Both the position numbers and the translations under genes were made by a program. The notes under the pieces are model-generated. The model searched no databases. It saw only the letters and a program-made list of their open reading frames with translations, and was not told the origin of the DNA. Source: CAJXQU01 sp965223825 (lineage in GTDB: Bacteria > Pseudomonadota > Gammaproteobacteria > CAJXQU01). From it: DNA of 64,000 nt. The first letter of the stretch is position 1. Every line of letters starts with the position of its first letter. Below are positions 44,987 to 54,100 of the stretch, one piece after another. The stretch spans positions 992,001 to 1,056,000 of the forward strand of contig OZ245018.1 of NCBI GenBank assembly GCA_965223825.1, read 5' to 3'.

Positions 44987-46942
44987 ATGACACGTTTCGT
45001 CTTGAATAAAATTATCTCTGTTTATTTACTTCAACGGCTACTATCCATTTTATTGGTAGCGGCTATCAGCATGGTGATCAGTCAAAACTCGAGTGCTAGA
45101 GATAATCCCGGTTGGGGAAATGCTTCCCTGGTATGTGATTCTCCGAGAATAGGGGGTGATGACCCTAATTTAAGTTTCAAAGGAACAAAACCGACATTTG
45201 AGACAGGTTTTTATCATATTGGCCGATTGCCTGATCCCCAAAATAGATACCTTGGTGTCGCTGAAGATAACGCTGAAACAGTGCTGTTACTTCCTGCTGA
45301 GACATACGCTCCTACTGAGTGGCTATTTACCCAAGTCGGTTCAGATTTATACCAAATTTCAACGTGTCGAAATGGTAAGCCGCGCTGCCTTACTCTAAGT
45401 AATCTTGGAAAATATCCTACAGCCCGCTTAGCACAATGTGAGCATGAAGCATATGGTTCACAAGTTTGGTGGAATATCGGTATTTTGCTTGGTCCAGGCA
45501 AAGGTGGTTGGGAGTTCGGGAATGATAACGCCAGCCGAATGGATTGTTTAACGGAAATGCCGGACACCGGGGTGCCGTTCCTAAAATCTTGCGATCACTC
45601 AGGCAAGCCCGCTCACACGTGGCGAGTTGAGCCAGTACAGAGTGTTAAATCTGCTCCAGCTCCGACGGATACAACGCCAGCGATTGAACAGAAGCAAGGC
45701 GGTCACAATACTATCTCGAACTTCCCTAAAGGGGCAGAGGTGATCACCTATCAATGTGATAGTGGTCAAATTGTTAAGGCCTTGTATGATTCTCAAGCGG
45801 ATCAAGTGCAGGTAAGTTATGAGAATCAAATCCTAAAACTGGATAATGTGATATCGGCTAGCGGAGCAAAGTTTGGTGGTCCGAATGCACCTTGGGGCTG
45901 GTGGACGAAAGGTGATCAGGGATTTATCTACACGCCTACTGCAAACGGTCTTGATCTTGATTTCATTGAGAGTTGTAAAGAAATAGTACAAGACACAGCG
46001 CACTTACCAGCTCAGGTATCAACGCCGTCAATTGATCCGAATCGTATGTGGATCGGGAACGGTTTCAAAGAAGAAATCATACTGTCAGATTGTAATGGTT
46101 GTGGCGATGATGTTGGTATGACGATAGCCTGTCAGGGGACGGCGAAACCGGCCTTAGTGACGGTTAATTGGGCTGCGACTGAAAATCAATCTCAGGCAAA
46201 GACACTGATCATTGATGTTAATGATCAAACGTTTGAACGAGCGGCATTTTCTACCTACAACGGTATGCTCGGGCACGTGCCACAGTTTTTCCTGCAGCGA
46301 GATGACCCATTGATCGGCGCGTTTAAAAAAGGCAGTGTTGCGAAGATAACATTTGGTGGTGTACTAACACACATTAGCCTGAAGGGCAGCCAGTCTGCGT
46401 TTGATGTTTTTAATGTCCATTGTGGGTGGAATCAGCCGATAGATAATACCTCGACAATTCCTACTTCAACGGCAACGGGGTCAAGTCTGACAGATCCTTT
46501 AAGTCAAGTTCAGGGTTATTCCGATGGACCAGTCTGGCATCTCTCAGAATATTTTGATGATCAGAAAAATCAACAAGTAAGTCACTTAATCTATGGCATT
46601 CCTGAAACGGATGCGTTTGCTTTAGTTGCCCAATGTGACCGAAATTCAAATACTGCTGTCGTCGATTTTTCTTTGGATACGGGAAATCTAAAATCAGGTT
46701 CACCTTATTATGTGCGTTTACAGGCTGGGGACATTGATCATACTTATTTAGGACAAGTTTTTTCAGAGAGCAGTGAGTATTCGGGTGTCAGGCTGAGCAT
46801 ACCTGGGGCGGATACTTTCTGGATGGCGTTAGCACAAGGTGAAACGGTTTATGTGATCCCGCAAATTGGAGAGGACCTTGTATTGAACCATACTGATTCA
46901 ATAGCAGTAGCACGAACTTGGCTTGATCGCTGTGCTAATTAA
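44987..46942 (+). CDS. Secreted protein with lectin-like N-terminus and MliC lysozyme-inhibitor-like domain
   Basis: A 651-aa protein with a long hydrophobic signal segment (about 15-38). Residues about 60-215 look like a ricin-type beta-trefoil (FYHIGRLPDPQNRYLGVAED; WLFTQVGSDLYQISTC; paired short Trp/Cys repeats). About 250-325 fits MliC, the C-type lysozyme inhibitor (VITYQCDSGQIVKALYD; SASGAKF ... WWTKGDQGFIY, the family signature of S-x-S-G-A and W-x-K-G). The rest (about 345-490 and 510-651) is cysteine-containing, beta-rich and unrecognised; it includes HLIYGIPETDAFALVAQC, a motif I associate loosely with caspase-like secreted proteins. GGAG is 7 nt before the ATG. It is the first of four co-directional secreted-protein genes. 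Confidence 0.72.
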   Translation: MTRFVLNKIISVYLLQRLLSILLVAAISMVISQNSSARDNPGWGNASLVCDSPRIGGDDPNLSFKGTKPTFETGFYHIGRLPDPQNRYLGVAEDNAETVLLLPAETYAPTEWLFTQVGSDLYQISTCRNGKPRCLTLSNLGKYPTARLAQCEHEAYGSQVWWNIGILLGPGKGGWEFGNDNASRMDCLTEMPDTGVPFLKSCDHSGKPAHTWRVEPVQSVKSAPAPTDTTPAIEQKQGGHNTISNFPKGAEVITYQCDSGQIVKALYDSQADQVQVSYENQILKLDNVISASGAKFGGPNAPWGWWTKGDQGFIYTPTANGLDLDFIESCKEIVQDTAHLPAQVSTPSIDPNRMWIGNGFKEEIILSDCNGCGDDVGMTIACQGTAKPALVTVNWAATENQSQAKTLIIDVNDQTFERAAFSTYNGMLGHVPQFFLQRDDPLIGAFKKGSVAKITFGGVLTHISLKGSQSAFDVFNVHCGWNQPIDNTSTIPTSTATGSSLTDPLSQVQGYSDGPVWHLSEYFDDQKNQQVSHLIYGIPETDAFALVAQCDRNSNTAVVDFSLDTGNLKSGSPYYVRLQAGDIDHTYLGQVFSESSEYSGVRLSIPGADTFWMALAQGETVYVIPQIGEDLVLNHTDSIAVARTWLDRCAN

Positions 46943-47005
46943 AAATAGTCATTTCCCACACAGAATTGCGGGTCAAAATCTAAAGACGTTGAGGGTATAG
47001 GTAGG

Positions 47006-49816
47006 ATGATACGATCAGTGGACACTAAGGTTAATAATTTAAAAAAGAAATTTTTAATTTTTAAATTCTTTATTCTGTTTTCGGGAATTTTTGCAACGAC
47101 AGGAACGTCCTCAAGCGAGCTCTCCAAAGTTGAAGGTGAATCGGTTGGCCAAGATATAACGCTAGAATTACCCGTTGGAGCAGAACTAAAACACTTTAAT
47201 ATTTATTTTAATAAAAATGGAAATCAGAGTGAAATAACCGGCATTGAATTAGCTTATGCCCCGACACCTGGTGGACCGATTTTCACCTCAACACTCGCTG
47301 GCTCAAAAGGTTCACAAGGTGCAAAGTACAACGCTGGCGCTACTGCTGGTTTTGAGCTTGATACATTTGAATTTGAACGTTCCCCCATCGCAGGTAAGCC
47401 ATTATCTTCTCTCATGATAAAAAAAGGTTTCTACGGAACAGGTTGGGGTGTTTCTGGCGCTGGAGGACAAAAGATCGTTAAGAAACTTGACCCTTCTCAA
47501 GAATTTGGCGGGCTAATTGTTAGAACAGATGGTCAGAAAATCTACGGCTTGGGTGTCATCGTAAAAGGGCAAGGAGTAGGTGCGAATCAGATTGCATCAG
47601 ACAATCCTTTTGCTGATCCGGAAACAGATAACCCTTTTGCAGAGCCCGAAACGGAAAATCCTTTTTCTGAGAGTGGACAGGCCCCTATTGCACGTCGCCC
47701 CGGTGATACACAAACAATTCTTAACAACGCGGGATCAATGCCACAAACTAAGCCAAGTGATGAGTTGTTCATCGATTATTGGGTGGAAGCTGCCACTCCC
47801 ATTAAACATCCGTCACCTCAACCCCCAAAAGGCACTGCTGAATATGATTTCTGGGAAAACCGCTATATCGCACCACTGACGATTAAAGTTCAAAAACTCC
47901 CATCAGGATCAATCATGATCGAGAATGTGAATGGTCATCTTGATTATAAGACGAATAAAGAAAATGAGTACGAACGTGCACCAACGGTGGGTCATGGGAA
48001 TTTAACGTTGAACAAAGTAGATGAAACAACCTACCAATCTGGTGGCATGAAAGCATTCATAAAACGGGGTAGTCACTCTGCTGAGGATTTACTCTTCTTA
48101 CAGGTGCCGGAGCCGTGGGATTTTTTATCACGACATTATGAGCGTGCAAAACTGCCTTTTAGCCTTGCCTTATCCAGCAATCGATTTGCAGCAGAGCAAC
48201 AAGGTCAACGCACAGCCAGAGATGATTCTTTTTCAACACTTGTTAAATTGTATCAGCCGAATCTTTACGGATATGATCCTAATAATATCAATCCAATAGA
48301 ACCTGGAAGTGGCAAAAAGAAACAGATCTTTGCGACTGCTGATTTACAGGATTACTCTTTTGATGATGCATTATCAAAAGGTGTCCCGTATGGATTAAAA
48401 GGCTATAACTTGCTGAAGTCATCCAATACGGTGCGAACGATTTCAACGAGTAGTGAAGTCCAAGCACAAAAAGAAACTTCGCGAGCAATGGGGGCAAATG
48501 TTCCTGGATTTGGTGCGAGCTTCTCTGAGGATTTTGTTGAGAAAAACCGAAATGCAAGTACTGCCTCCACAACGCTGTCATTATTAAAGGCCCATAGTTA
48601 TGCATTGGTTCAGGACTTCCCGAATGGAAAACTGCATTTCTATTTTCGTAGCTTAATCCAAACCTTAATTGATCAGCCCGCAAGTGATTTAGCAGCATAC
48701 GATAAAATTGTTGAAGATTATGGAACACACTACGCAAATGCGATTACTTATGGCGGCATGGCGTATAACGAGCGTTCCACATCGTCCCGTGAGTCCGCAC
48801 AAACATTGGCAGAAAAGTGGAAAGCCAATTTTTCCGGAGAGTCAAACGGTGTGGGTGGGAACTTAGGCCAAGGACAAGGCAACACTGATGGGACATCTTC
48901 AAGTTTTTCTGAGACAAAAGAAAATTGGACTTCAATTGGAGGTAGTGGCGCGTTTGATAAAGGCAGTTTTCAAGTGAACGATGATAAGCTCATGCCCGTT
49001 GCTTACGACCTACGCCCGATTTCCGATTTAGTTAACAATATCTATTTCCCAACAGAAGGCGATCAGAAAAAAATAATGAGAGTGCTTCAGGTTCGTCAAA
49101 ACCTAGGGCATGCCATCAACAAAAAACTTGCTTCACTTCCTCGTCTTTCAAATGCCTCAAGTCCCATGTCGAGTGTGTATCGTTTGCATGTTTCTTCAAT
49201 CAAATGCACGAGTGGGGGAGCTCAAGATAGAAGTAAGCTTCAACTCTCAGGAAAGTTCGATCTCAAAATAAACGATTCATTGGGAGAGCGCACGGAGAAT
49301 ATTTTCAATGTACCGATCGTCGAACGTGAACGGGTACAGGTGGTAAAGCTTGATTGTGGTGAGCAGGCACAAGTTCATTCTGTTAATAAAGATTTTGTTT
49401 TAGTTAATTCACTTGATCGCCCTGTTGAGCCAACTTTTGAACTTGTTGCAGAGGATCTCTACAGTTATAGAGCACCGACATACACCAGAGAAGAAAAAGT
49501 AGCGCTCAACCCATTCTTAAGAGATGTTGCCAGTCCCGTTGGGGAAAGCCTGATGGGTCTTTTTATGGGGCGAGAGGAAGTGCGAAAAGACGTGGATGGA
49601 GAATACCGAGATATCTTACTCAAGGCATCCCATGTACTGACTCCTCGTACGGATAGACTACGCGGAGTGAGCGCAGCCGATCTTTACGCTGGGCCACAAA
49701 ATGGCATTATGATTTTTGGTTCACAGGAAGGTGGAAATATTTTTGTTCAATACACAATTCAAAAAGTACAAGGTAGAGCTGCCATTAATCGTGATGTCCA
49801 AATGCAGAATAAATAA
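47006..49816 (+). CDS. Secreted MACPF (perforin-like) protein
   Basis: A 936-aa protein with an N-terminal signal segment (about 13-34). About 40-190 is beta-rich and jacalin-like in pattern (AGFELDTFEFERSPI ... FGGLIVRTDGQKIYGLGVIVKG; tentative). Residues about 199-225 are three tandem NPF repeats. A MACPF domain occupies about 400-690: YGLKGYNLLKSS, then the diagnostic Y-G-T-H-Y at 572-576 followed by ITYGG, and a closing segment with WTSIGG and DLRPISDLV. Serine/threonine- and glycine-rich stretches around 595-640 resemble the membrane-inserting hairpin regions. A beta-rich C-terminal domain follows (about 705-930). Known for the family: oligomeric pore formation. Target unknown. Confidence 0.85.
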   Translation: MIRSVDTKVNNLKKKFLIFKFFILFSGIFATTGTSSSELSKVEGESVGQDITLELPVGAELKHFNIYFNKNGNQSEITGIELAYAPTPGGPIFTSTLAGSKGSQGAKYNAGATAGFELDTFEFERSPIAGKPLSSLMIKKGFYGTGWGVSGAGGQKIVKKLDPSQEFGGLIVRTDGQKIYGLGVIVKGQGVGANQIASDNPFADPETDNPFAEPETENPFSESGQAPIARRPGDTQTILNNAGSMPQTKPSDELFIDYWVEAATPIKHPSPQPPKGTAEYDFWENRYIAPLTIKVQKLPSGSIMIENVNGHLDYKTNKENEYERAPTVGHGNLTLNKVDETTYQSGGMKAFIKRGSHSAEDLLFLQVPEPWDFLSRHYERAKLPFSLALSSNRFAAEQQGQRTARDDSFSTLVKLYQPNLYGYDPNNINPIEPGSGKKKQIFATADLQDYSFDDALSKGVPYGLKGYNLLKSSNTVRTISTSSEVQAQKETSRAMGANVPGFGASFSEDFVEKNRNASTASTTLSLLKAHSYALVQDFPNGKLHFYFRSLIQTLIDQPASDLAAYDKIVEDYGTHYANAITYGGMAYNERSTSSRESAQTLAEKWKANFSGESNGVGGNLGQGQGNTDGTSSSFSETKENWTSIGGSGAFDKGSFQVNDDKLMPVAYDLRPISDLVNNIYFPTEGDQKKIMRVLQVRQNLGHAINKKLASLPRLSNASSPMSSVYRLHVSSIKCTSGGAQDRSKLQLSGKFDLKINDSLGERTENIFNVPIVERERVQVVKLDCGEQAQVHSVNKDFVLVNSLDRPVEPTFELVAEDLYSYRAPTYTREEKVALNPFLRDVASPVGESLMGLFMGREEVRKDVDGEYRDILLKASHVLTPRTDRLRGVSAADLYAGPQNGIMIFGSQEGGNIFVQYTIQKVQGRAAINRDVQMQNK
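47600..47680 (+). repeat. Three tandem NPF repeats inside the MACPF gene
   Basis: Codons 199-225 encode three copies of a 9-residue unit of the form [DE]-N-P-F-[AS]-[DE]-P-E-T, the last one degenerate. The DNA units are similar but not identical, so they are not a recent slippage product. Confidence 0.85.
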
Positions 49817-49828
49817 AAGGGAAATAAT

Positions 49829-50584
49829 ATGAAACGTTTGCTAAAAAGATATGCATATTCAATCGGAATATTGATCCTTCTGCAGTCAAATGTTTATGCA
49901 GATGAAGTCTTTACTTATCGACCGCCAACAGCCACATTTTCTGGTGAAGGCGCGCTAATCCTACCGCCTTCAAATGCATTAGATATCAACGGGGCCGGTA
50001 CAATTGAGTTTTGGGTTTCCGCACAGTGGGAAGGAGAGCTTGCGTATGATCCAGGGTTGATCGTTTACACAGGTCTGAAAGGGCCGCGTTTTGCAATTCA
50101 TATGGCGGCTAATGCAAAAGGGGTTGGTGTGTATGCTGGTGAGTATTTTGAAGGTGTGCAATATGACTTTAGTGATGGAGCACTCCATTATGTTGCGATC
50201 ATCACAACAGGTGATTTTATTGATATTTATATCGATGGGGATTACCAAAAAACATTGGAATACGGGTTTGCTGATCTACCCGCCGAAACATTCAGTATTG
50301 GCGCTTATGAGAACAGGGCTGCATTTATTGGTGAAATTGGTCAGGTTCGAATTTGGGATGAGCCAATCGATCAAGATGTCTTAAATCAATTTTCTCTTAT
50401 GCCTCTACTTGCAGAAGGGGAAGGGGCACACCCTGATATCAATTCATTGGTTGCTATGTCCACATTTGCAAACCCCAACTCAAACGGGTTCCTAGTGATA
50501 GAAGAAGAGGGCGAGCCTAATCTTACCGAAGATATTGATCTGAATTTTGATGATGGCGAGATGCCAATAGTTGATGCCAACTAG
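49829..50584 (+). CDS. Secreted LamG/concanavalin-like protein
   Basis: A 251-aa protein with a signal peptide (to NVYADE). Residues about 35-185 show the LamG/concanavalin A-like beta-sandwich pattern: ALDINGAGTIEFWVSAQW, RFAIHMAANAKGVGVYAG, ALHYVAIITTGDFIDIYIDGD, and IGQVRIWDEPIDQDVLNQF near the domain end. The tail (about 200-251) is acidic. Inference: it binds glycans or the surface target of the MACPF partner. It follows the MACPF gene by 12 bp with AAGGGAA before the ATG. Confidence 0.8.
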   Translation: MKRLLKRYAYSIGILILLQSNVYADEVFTYRPPTATFSGEGALILPPSNALDINGAGTIEFWVSAQWEGELAYDPGLIVYTGLKGPRFAIHMAANAKGVGVYAGEYFEGVQYDFSDGALHYVAIITTGDFIDIYIDGDYQKTLEYGFADLPAETFSIGAYENRAAFIGEIGQVRIWDEPIDQDVLNQFSLMPLLAEGEGAHPDINSLVAMSTFANPNSNGFLVIEEEGEPNLTEDIDLNFDDGEMPIVDAN

Positions 50585-50616
50585 ATCAAAAGTTAAGCGA
50601 AAGCCGGAGAACTTAT

Positions 50617-51402
50617 ATGACTAAATCTACATCTATGAACAGCCTTCTTGGATTGATCTTCACAGCATTAATTTTTTCGGTACCTGCAGAAGCTGCAAAG
50701 AAAAAACCGAATTCAAACACACCGATTAAAGTCATTAATGTCGTGCCTAACACGGCAAAAAACACACCGAAAAGCCATGTAAAACGTAAGCAAATGGTCT
50801 CTTCGATGAAGGCGACATTGAAGCGTGGCAAAAAAACACTCAAGTCAGCAAGGAAAGATTTAGCCGCGGTCGTCAAGTCAGAAAAGCGAAATCGCAAAGA
50901 TCGACTTAAGGCGAAGCAGGCGAAGGACAATGCCTTGTTTGCAATGCGAGCCAATACCAATCCGCAAACCACAGCAGCCTACAATCGTGCTTTACAAGCG
51001 TATTTACCGGTCAGGGAGCGACACGAAAGTTCGATAAAGTCAGCGAGTGCTCAGCAAGCGCGAGTCAATCAACTGGCTAATTTCCAAGTTCAGGCACTGA
51101 ATGCAAAGCGCACAGCAAAAAAAAACAGACCGAGACAAGGGACGCCGGCTGCCATTAATCGCTCTCCACAATTTGTTCGACCGAGATCAGCATACGATAG
51201 AGTTCACCCAGCCTCTTTATTGCCTGCGCCACCAACGGGTCAACCGGGTCGTTATCAAGGACAGCTCAGTCCGCTCGCGCAAGCTTTAAATAATAATAGA
51301 TACGGACCCATCCAAAACTTAGGGGGCAATACTCTTCAGCAACAGAATGTCGGCAACAATGGAGGCTATACACCTGCACCGACACCCGCTTTTACCTATT
51401 AA
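50617..51402 (+). CDS. Secreted basic helical protein, function unknown
   Basis: A 261-aa protein with a signal peptide (to PAEAAKK). The mature part is extremely rich in Lys and Arg (about 60-125, MKATLKRGKKTLKSARKDLA), probably helical. It then becomes Pro/Gln/Asn-rich and ends in aromatic Tyr (TPAFTY). No enzyme motif is seen. It follows the LamG gene by 32 bp with GGAG upstream and completes the cluster. It could bind anionic polymer or membrane, but that is a guess. Confidence 0.65.
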   Translation: MTKSTSMNSLLGLIFTALIFSVPAEAAKKKPNSNTPIKVINVVPNTAKNTPKSHVKRKQMVSSMKATLKRGKKTLKSARKDLAAVVKSEKRNRKDRLKAKQAKDNALFAMRANTNPQTTAAYNRALQAYLPVRERHESSIKSASAQQARVNQLANFQVQALNAKRTAKKNRPRQGTPAAINRSPQFVRPRSAYDRVHPASLLPAPPTGQPGRYQGQLSPLAQALNNNRYGPIQNLGGNTLQQQNVGNNGGYTPAPTPAFTY

Positions 51403-51418
51403 TATGTCATCCTTTATT

Positions 51419-51451
51419 GACGGGCGGTGAGATTATACTCACCGTCCTGTC
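51419..51451. terminator. Hairpin between convergent genes, candidate terminator
   Basis: A strong stem with the core CGGTGAG / CTCACCG and a 6-nt loop, extended by pairs on both sides. It lies between the end of the MACPF cluster (plus) and the end of iorB (minus). No T tract follows on either strand, so it may act in both directions only weakly. Confidence 0.55.
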
Positions 51452-51470
51452 AAACCCAAGAAATTTCTAA

Positions 51471-53639
51471 TTATACAAACCCATGGTTTTTTAATGGGAG
51501 GCTGCGAATCCGTTTGCCTGTTAGAGTAAAAATTGCATTACAAACAGCCGGTGCGATCGGTGGGGTTCCTGGTTCACCAATACCACCTAGAGGCTCGCCA
51601 CTATTAATGATCTCAACTTCAACTTCTGGCATTTTGTCTGACGTGAGTAACGGATAAGTATGGAAGTTTGTTTGAGTAACTTTGCCTGCTTCTAATGTCA
51701 CCTCCTCTGCTAGCGCAGCGGATAAACCAAAGGCAATTCCACTTTCCATTTGCATACTGACGATCGCTGGGTTCACCGCAAAACCACAGTCAACAGCACA
51801 CCATACCTTATGAACTTTTAATTCGTCATCGATGACGGAAACTTCTGCAATTTCGGCAACAATACTCCCGAATGAAAACTGCAGGGCGACCCCCATGGCG
51901 CGTTGATTTCCCTCTGCGTCCTTCCAAGGGGCACCTTTCCAGTCGGCCATTTTTACAACCGTGTCGAGCACATTTTTATAGCGCGGCGCATCGCCTAATA
52001 AACTTCGTCGGAAATCAACTGGATCTTTTCCAGAGGCATTTGCCATTTCATCTATAAACGATTCTTTGAAAAATGCATTTTGTGAATTACCAACCGAACG
52101 CCAGTAACCGATCGGCACAGGTGCGACGGGAATTTCAACCAAATCCATACGCTTATTCGGAATACTGTAAGGTTGATCAAACGCGCCCTCGATAATGGAT
52201 TCATCAATTTCAGGATTATGTAAAAACTCTGGGTTTAAGCGTCCCATCGGGCCTTCACCAGCGGTGGTTATGTGTAACGCAATCGGATTATCATCAGCAT
52301 CAAAACCAGCGCGATATTTTGCTGCAGTGAGTGGCCTATAATAATCGTGTTGTGTATCTTCTTCTCGCGTCCAAATAACTTTAATTGGTTTGCCTTTGTG
52401 CTTATTCGCCAGCGTGACAGACTGAGCAACATAATCTAAAACAAATCGGCGTCCAAAACCGCCACCGAGGAAAGGCGTGATCACGTCAATTTTATCAATC
52501 GGTAATCCCGTAATCTCAGAAGCAACTTGCGCGACCACGTCTGCACCTTGATTCGGTGTCCAAACAGTACAATGATCCGCTTCAACCAATGTCGTACAGT
52601 TCATTGGTTCGAGTGTAGCGTGAGCGAGAAATGGAACATGATATTCTGCTTCAATGGTTTTTTCTGCAGTGTTTAATACTGTTGCCGCATCACCAACTTC
52701 TTCAGCCTGAATACCTTTTTCATCCAAACTAGAATGAAGTTTTTTGAGATATGCCTCGGTTGAAAAATCCGCATTTTTACCATCATCAAATTCTATGGGT
52801 AATTTTTCTAATGCAGATTTTGCATGCCAGAAATAATCTGCGATCACGGCAACGCCATTCTCAATTTCGTCGACGGCATAGACGCCGGGCATATCCATGA
52901 TGGCAGCTTTATCAAAAGACGTTACAGCACCGCCGAAAACGGGAGATTGTTTAACCACCGCGATCAGCATTCCATCAACTTTAGTATCGATGCCGAATTC
53001 CGCTTTGCCCGTGGCTTTCGCTAAACTGTCGGTACGTTTAACGGGTTTTCCGATCAAACGAAATTTCGATGGATCTTTGAGGGTCACGTCTGTCGGTGTT
53101 GGTAATGTTGCGGCTAACGGCGCGAGTTCACCGTAACTTACTTTTTGATCCGTTTTCGAATGAAGTACAAAACCCGGTTCCGTTATACATTCACTTACTT
53201 GCACGCCCCATTTTGTCGCAGCGGCTTGGATCAACATGGCTCTCGCGGTAGCGCCAGCTTTACGCATTGTGTCATACGACATTCGCACACTCATACTGCC
53301 GCCGGTAAAACGCGTGGTGTTATTAAACATGATTTTATAATCAGGACCGTGTGGCGCTTGTACGACAGAGATGACGGACATTTCAATATCTAACTCTTCC
53401 GCGACAATCGCAGGCAGAGAAGTGTATGTTCCCTGACCCATTTCTATGAATGGGTTTTGGAAAATCACTTGGCCATCTTCCTGGATTGCAATAAAAGCGT
53501 TGATCACACCTTCGGAACCGTCGATTGTTTCGGCTTTGACAAATTTACCCAAAGGTAATGTTAAACCGAGAACAAATGCTCCGCTTGTCGCGCCGAGAAA
53601 TTTACGCCGTGACATAGTGACATTGATGATCTTACTCAT
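51471..53639 (-). CDS. Molybdenum hydroxylase large subunit (IorB/aldehyde oxidase type)
   Basis: A 722-aa xanthine-dehydrogenase-family molybdopterin-binding subunit. It has a twin-arginine signal (MSRRKFLGATSGAFVLGL), molybdopterin segments (PFIEMGQGTYTSLPAIVAEEL; NMTCTTLVEA-like NCTTLVEA; GGGFGRRFVLDYV) and the C-terminal catalytic Glu in GGIGEPGTPPIAPAV. The TAT signal and lack of an FAD domain are typical of isoquinoline 1-oxidoreductase/membrane-bound aldehyde dehydrogenase-like enzymes, which work in the periplasm. Actual substrate unknown. It overlaps iorA by ATGA. Confidence 0.9.
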   Translation of the reverse strand: MSKIINVTMSRRKFLGATSGAFVLGLTLPLGKFVKAETIDGSEGVINAFIAIQEDGQVIFQNPFIEMGQGTYTSLPAIVAEELDIEMSVISVVQAPHGPDYKIMFNNTTRFTGGSMSVRMSYDTMRKAGATARAMLIQAAATKWGVQVSECITEPGFVLHSKTDQKVSYGELAPLAATLPTPTDVTLKDPSKFRLIGKPVKRTDSLAKATGKAEFGIDTKVDGMLIAVVKQSPVFGGAVTSFDKAAIMDMPGVYAVDEIENGVAVIADYFWHAKSALEKLPIEFDDGKNADFSTEAYLKKLHSSLDEKGIQAEEVGDAATVLNTAEKTIEAEYHVPFLAHATLEPMNCTTLVEADHCTVWTPNQGADVVAQVASEITGLPIDKIDVITPFLGGGFGRRFVLDYVAQSVTLANKHKGKPIKVIWTREEDTQHDYYRPLTAAKYRAGFDADDNPIALHITTAGEGPMGRLNPEFLHNPEIDESIIEGAFDQPYSIPNKRMDLVEIPVAPVPIGYWRSVGNSQNAFFKESFIDEMANASGKDPVDFRRSLLGDAPRYKNVLDTVVKMADWKGAPWKDAEGNQRAMGVALQFSFGSIVAEIAEVSVIDDELKVHKVWCAVDCGFAVNPAIVSMQMESGIAFGLSAALAEEVTLEAGKVTQTNFHTYPLLTSDKMPEVEVEIINSGEPLGGIGEPGTPPIAPAVCNAIFTLTGKRIRSLPLKNHGFV

Positions 53640-54100
53640 GCTGCACCCCCTTGGAGCTCAACGGCTTTTTTAACCGCCGCGAAGATTTGTAAATAAGTGC
53701 CGCAACGACAATAGTTGATCATGCTTTCTTTGATCTCTTCCTCTGTCGGATTCGGGTTATCTTTTAATAGCGCCACGGCAGACATGATTTGTCCGGATTG
53801 ACAATAGCCGCATTGTGGGACATCAGATTCGACCCACGCTTGCTGCACAGGATGTAGCTCTCCATCTTTCTCCAGGCCCTCTATCGTGGTGATCTTTTTA
53901 CCTTCTGCCGCACTGATCGGCGTTACACAAGAACGCACAATTTCGCCATCAATATGGATTGAACAAGCACCACAAAGTCCCATACCACAACCGAACTTCG
54001 TTCCAGTGAAACCGATCACATCGCGTATCGCCCAAAGTAGCGGCATGGTTTCTTCCACATCGATTTCATGTTTTTCATCATTGATGATTAGGGTCGTCAT
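53636..54100 (-). CDS. [2Fe-2S] subunit of the molybdenum hydroxylase (IorA type)
   Basis: A 154-aa protein with both iron-sulfur clusters of the family: plant-ferredoxin type (GCGMGLCGACSIHIDGE, then SC) and four-helix type (QCGYCQSGQIMSA; INYCRCGTY). It passes electrons from the molybdenum site. It overlaps the MocA-like gene and iorB by 4 nt each. Confidence 0.95.
   Translation of the reverse strand: MTTLIINDEKHEIDVEETMPLLWAIRDVIGFTGTKFGCGMGLCGACSIHIDGEIVRSCVTPISAAEGKKITTIEGLEKDGELHPVQQAWVESDVPQCGYCQSGQIMSAVALLKDNPNPTEEEIKESMINYCRCGTYLQIFAAVKKAVELQGGAA

Noticed and set aside
44598..44993. 131-codon minus-strand frame in the same gap
   Set aside because: No motif and no ribosome binding site; it overlaps the start of the downstream plus-strand gene.
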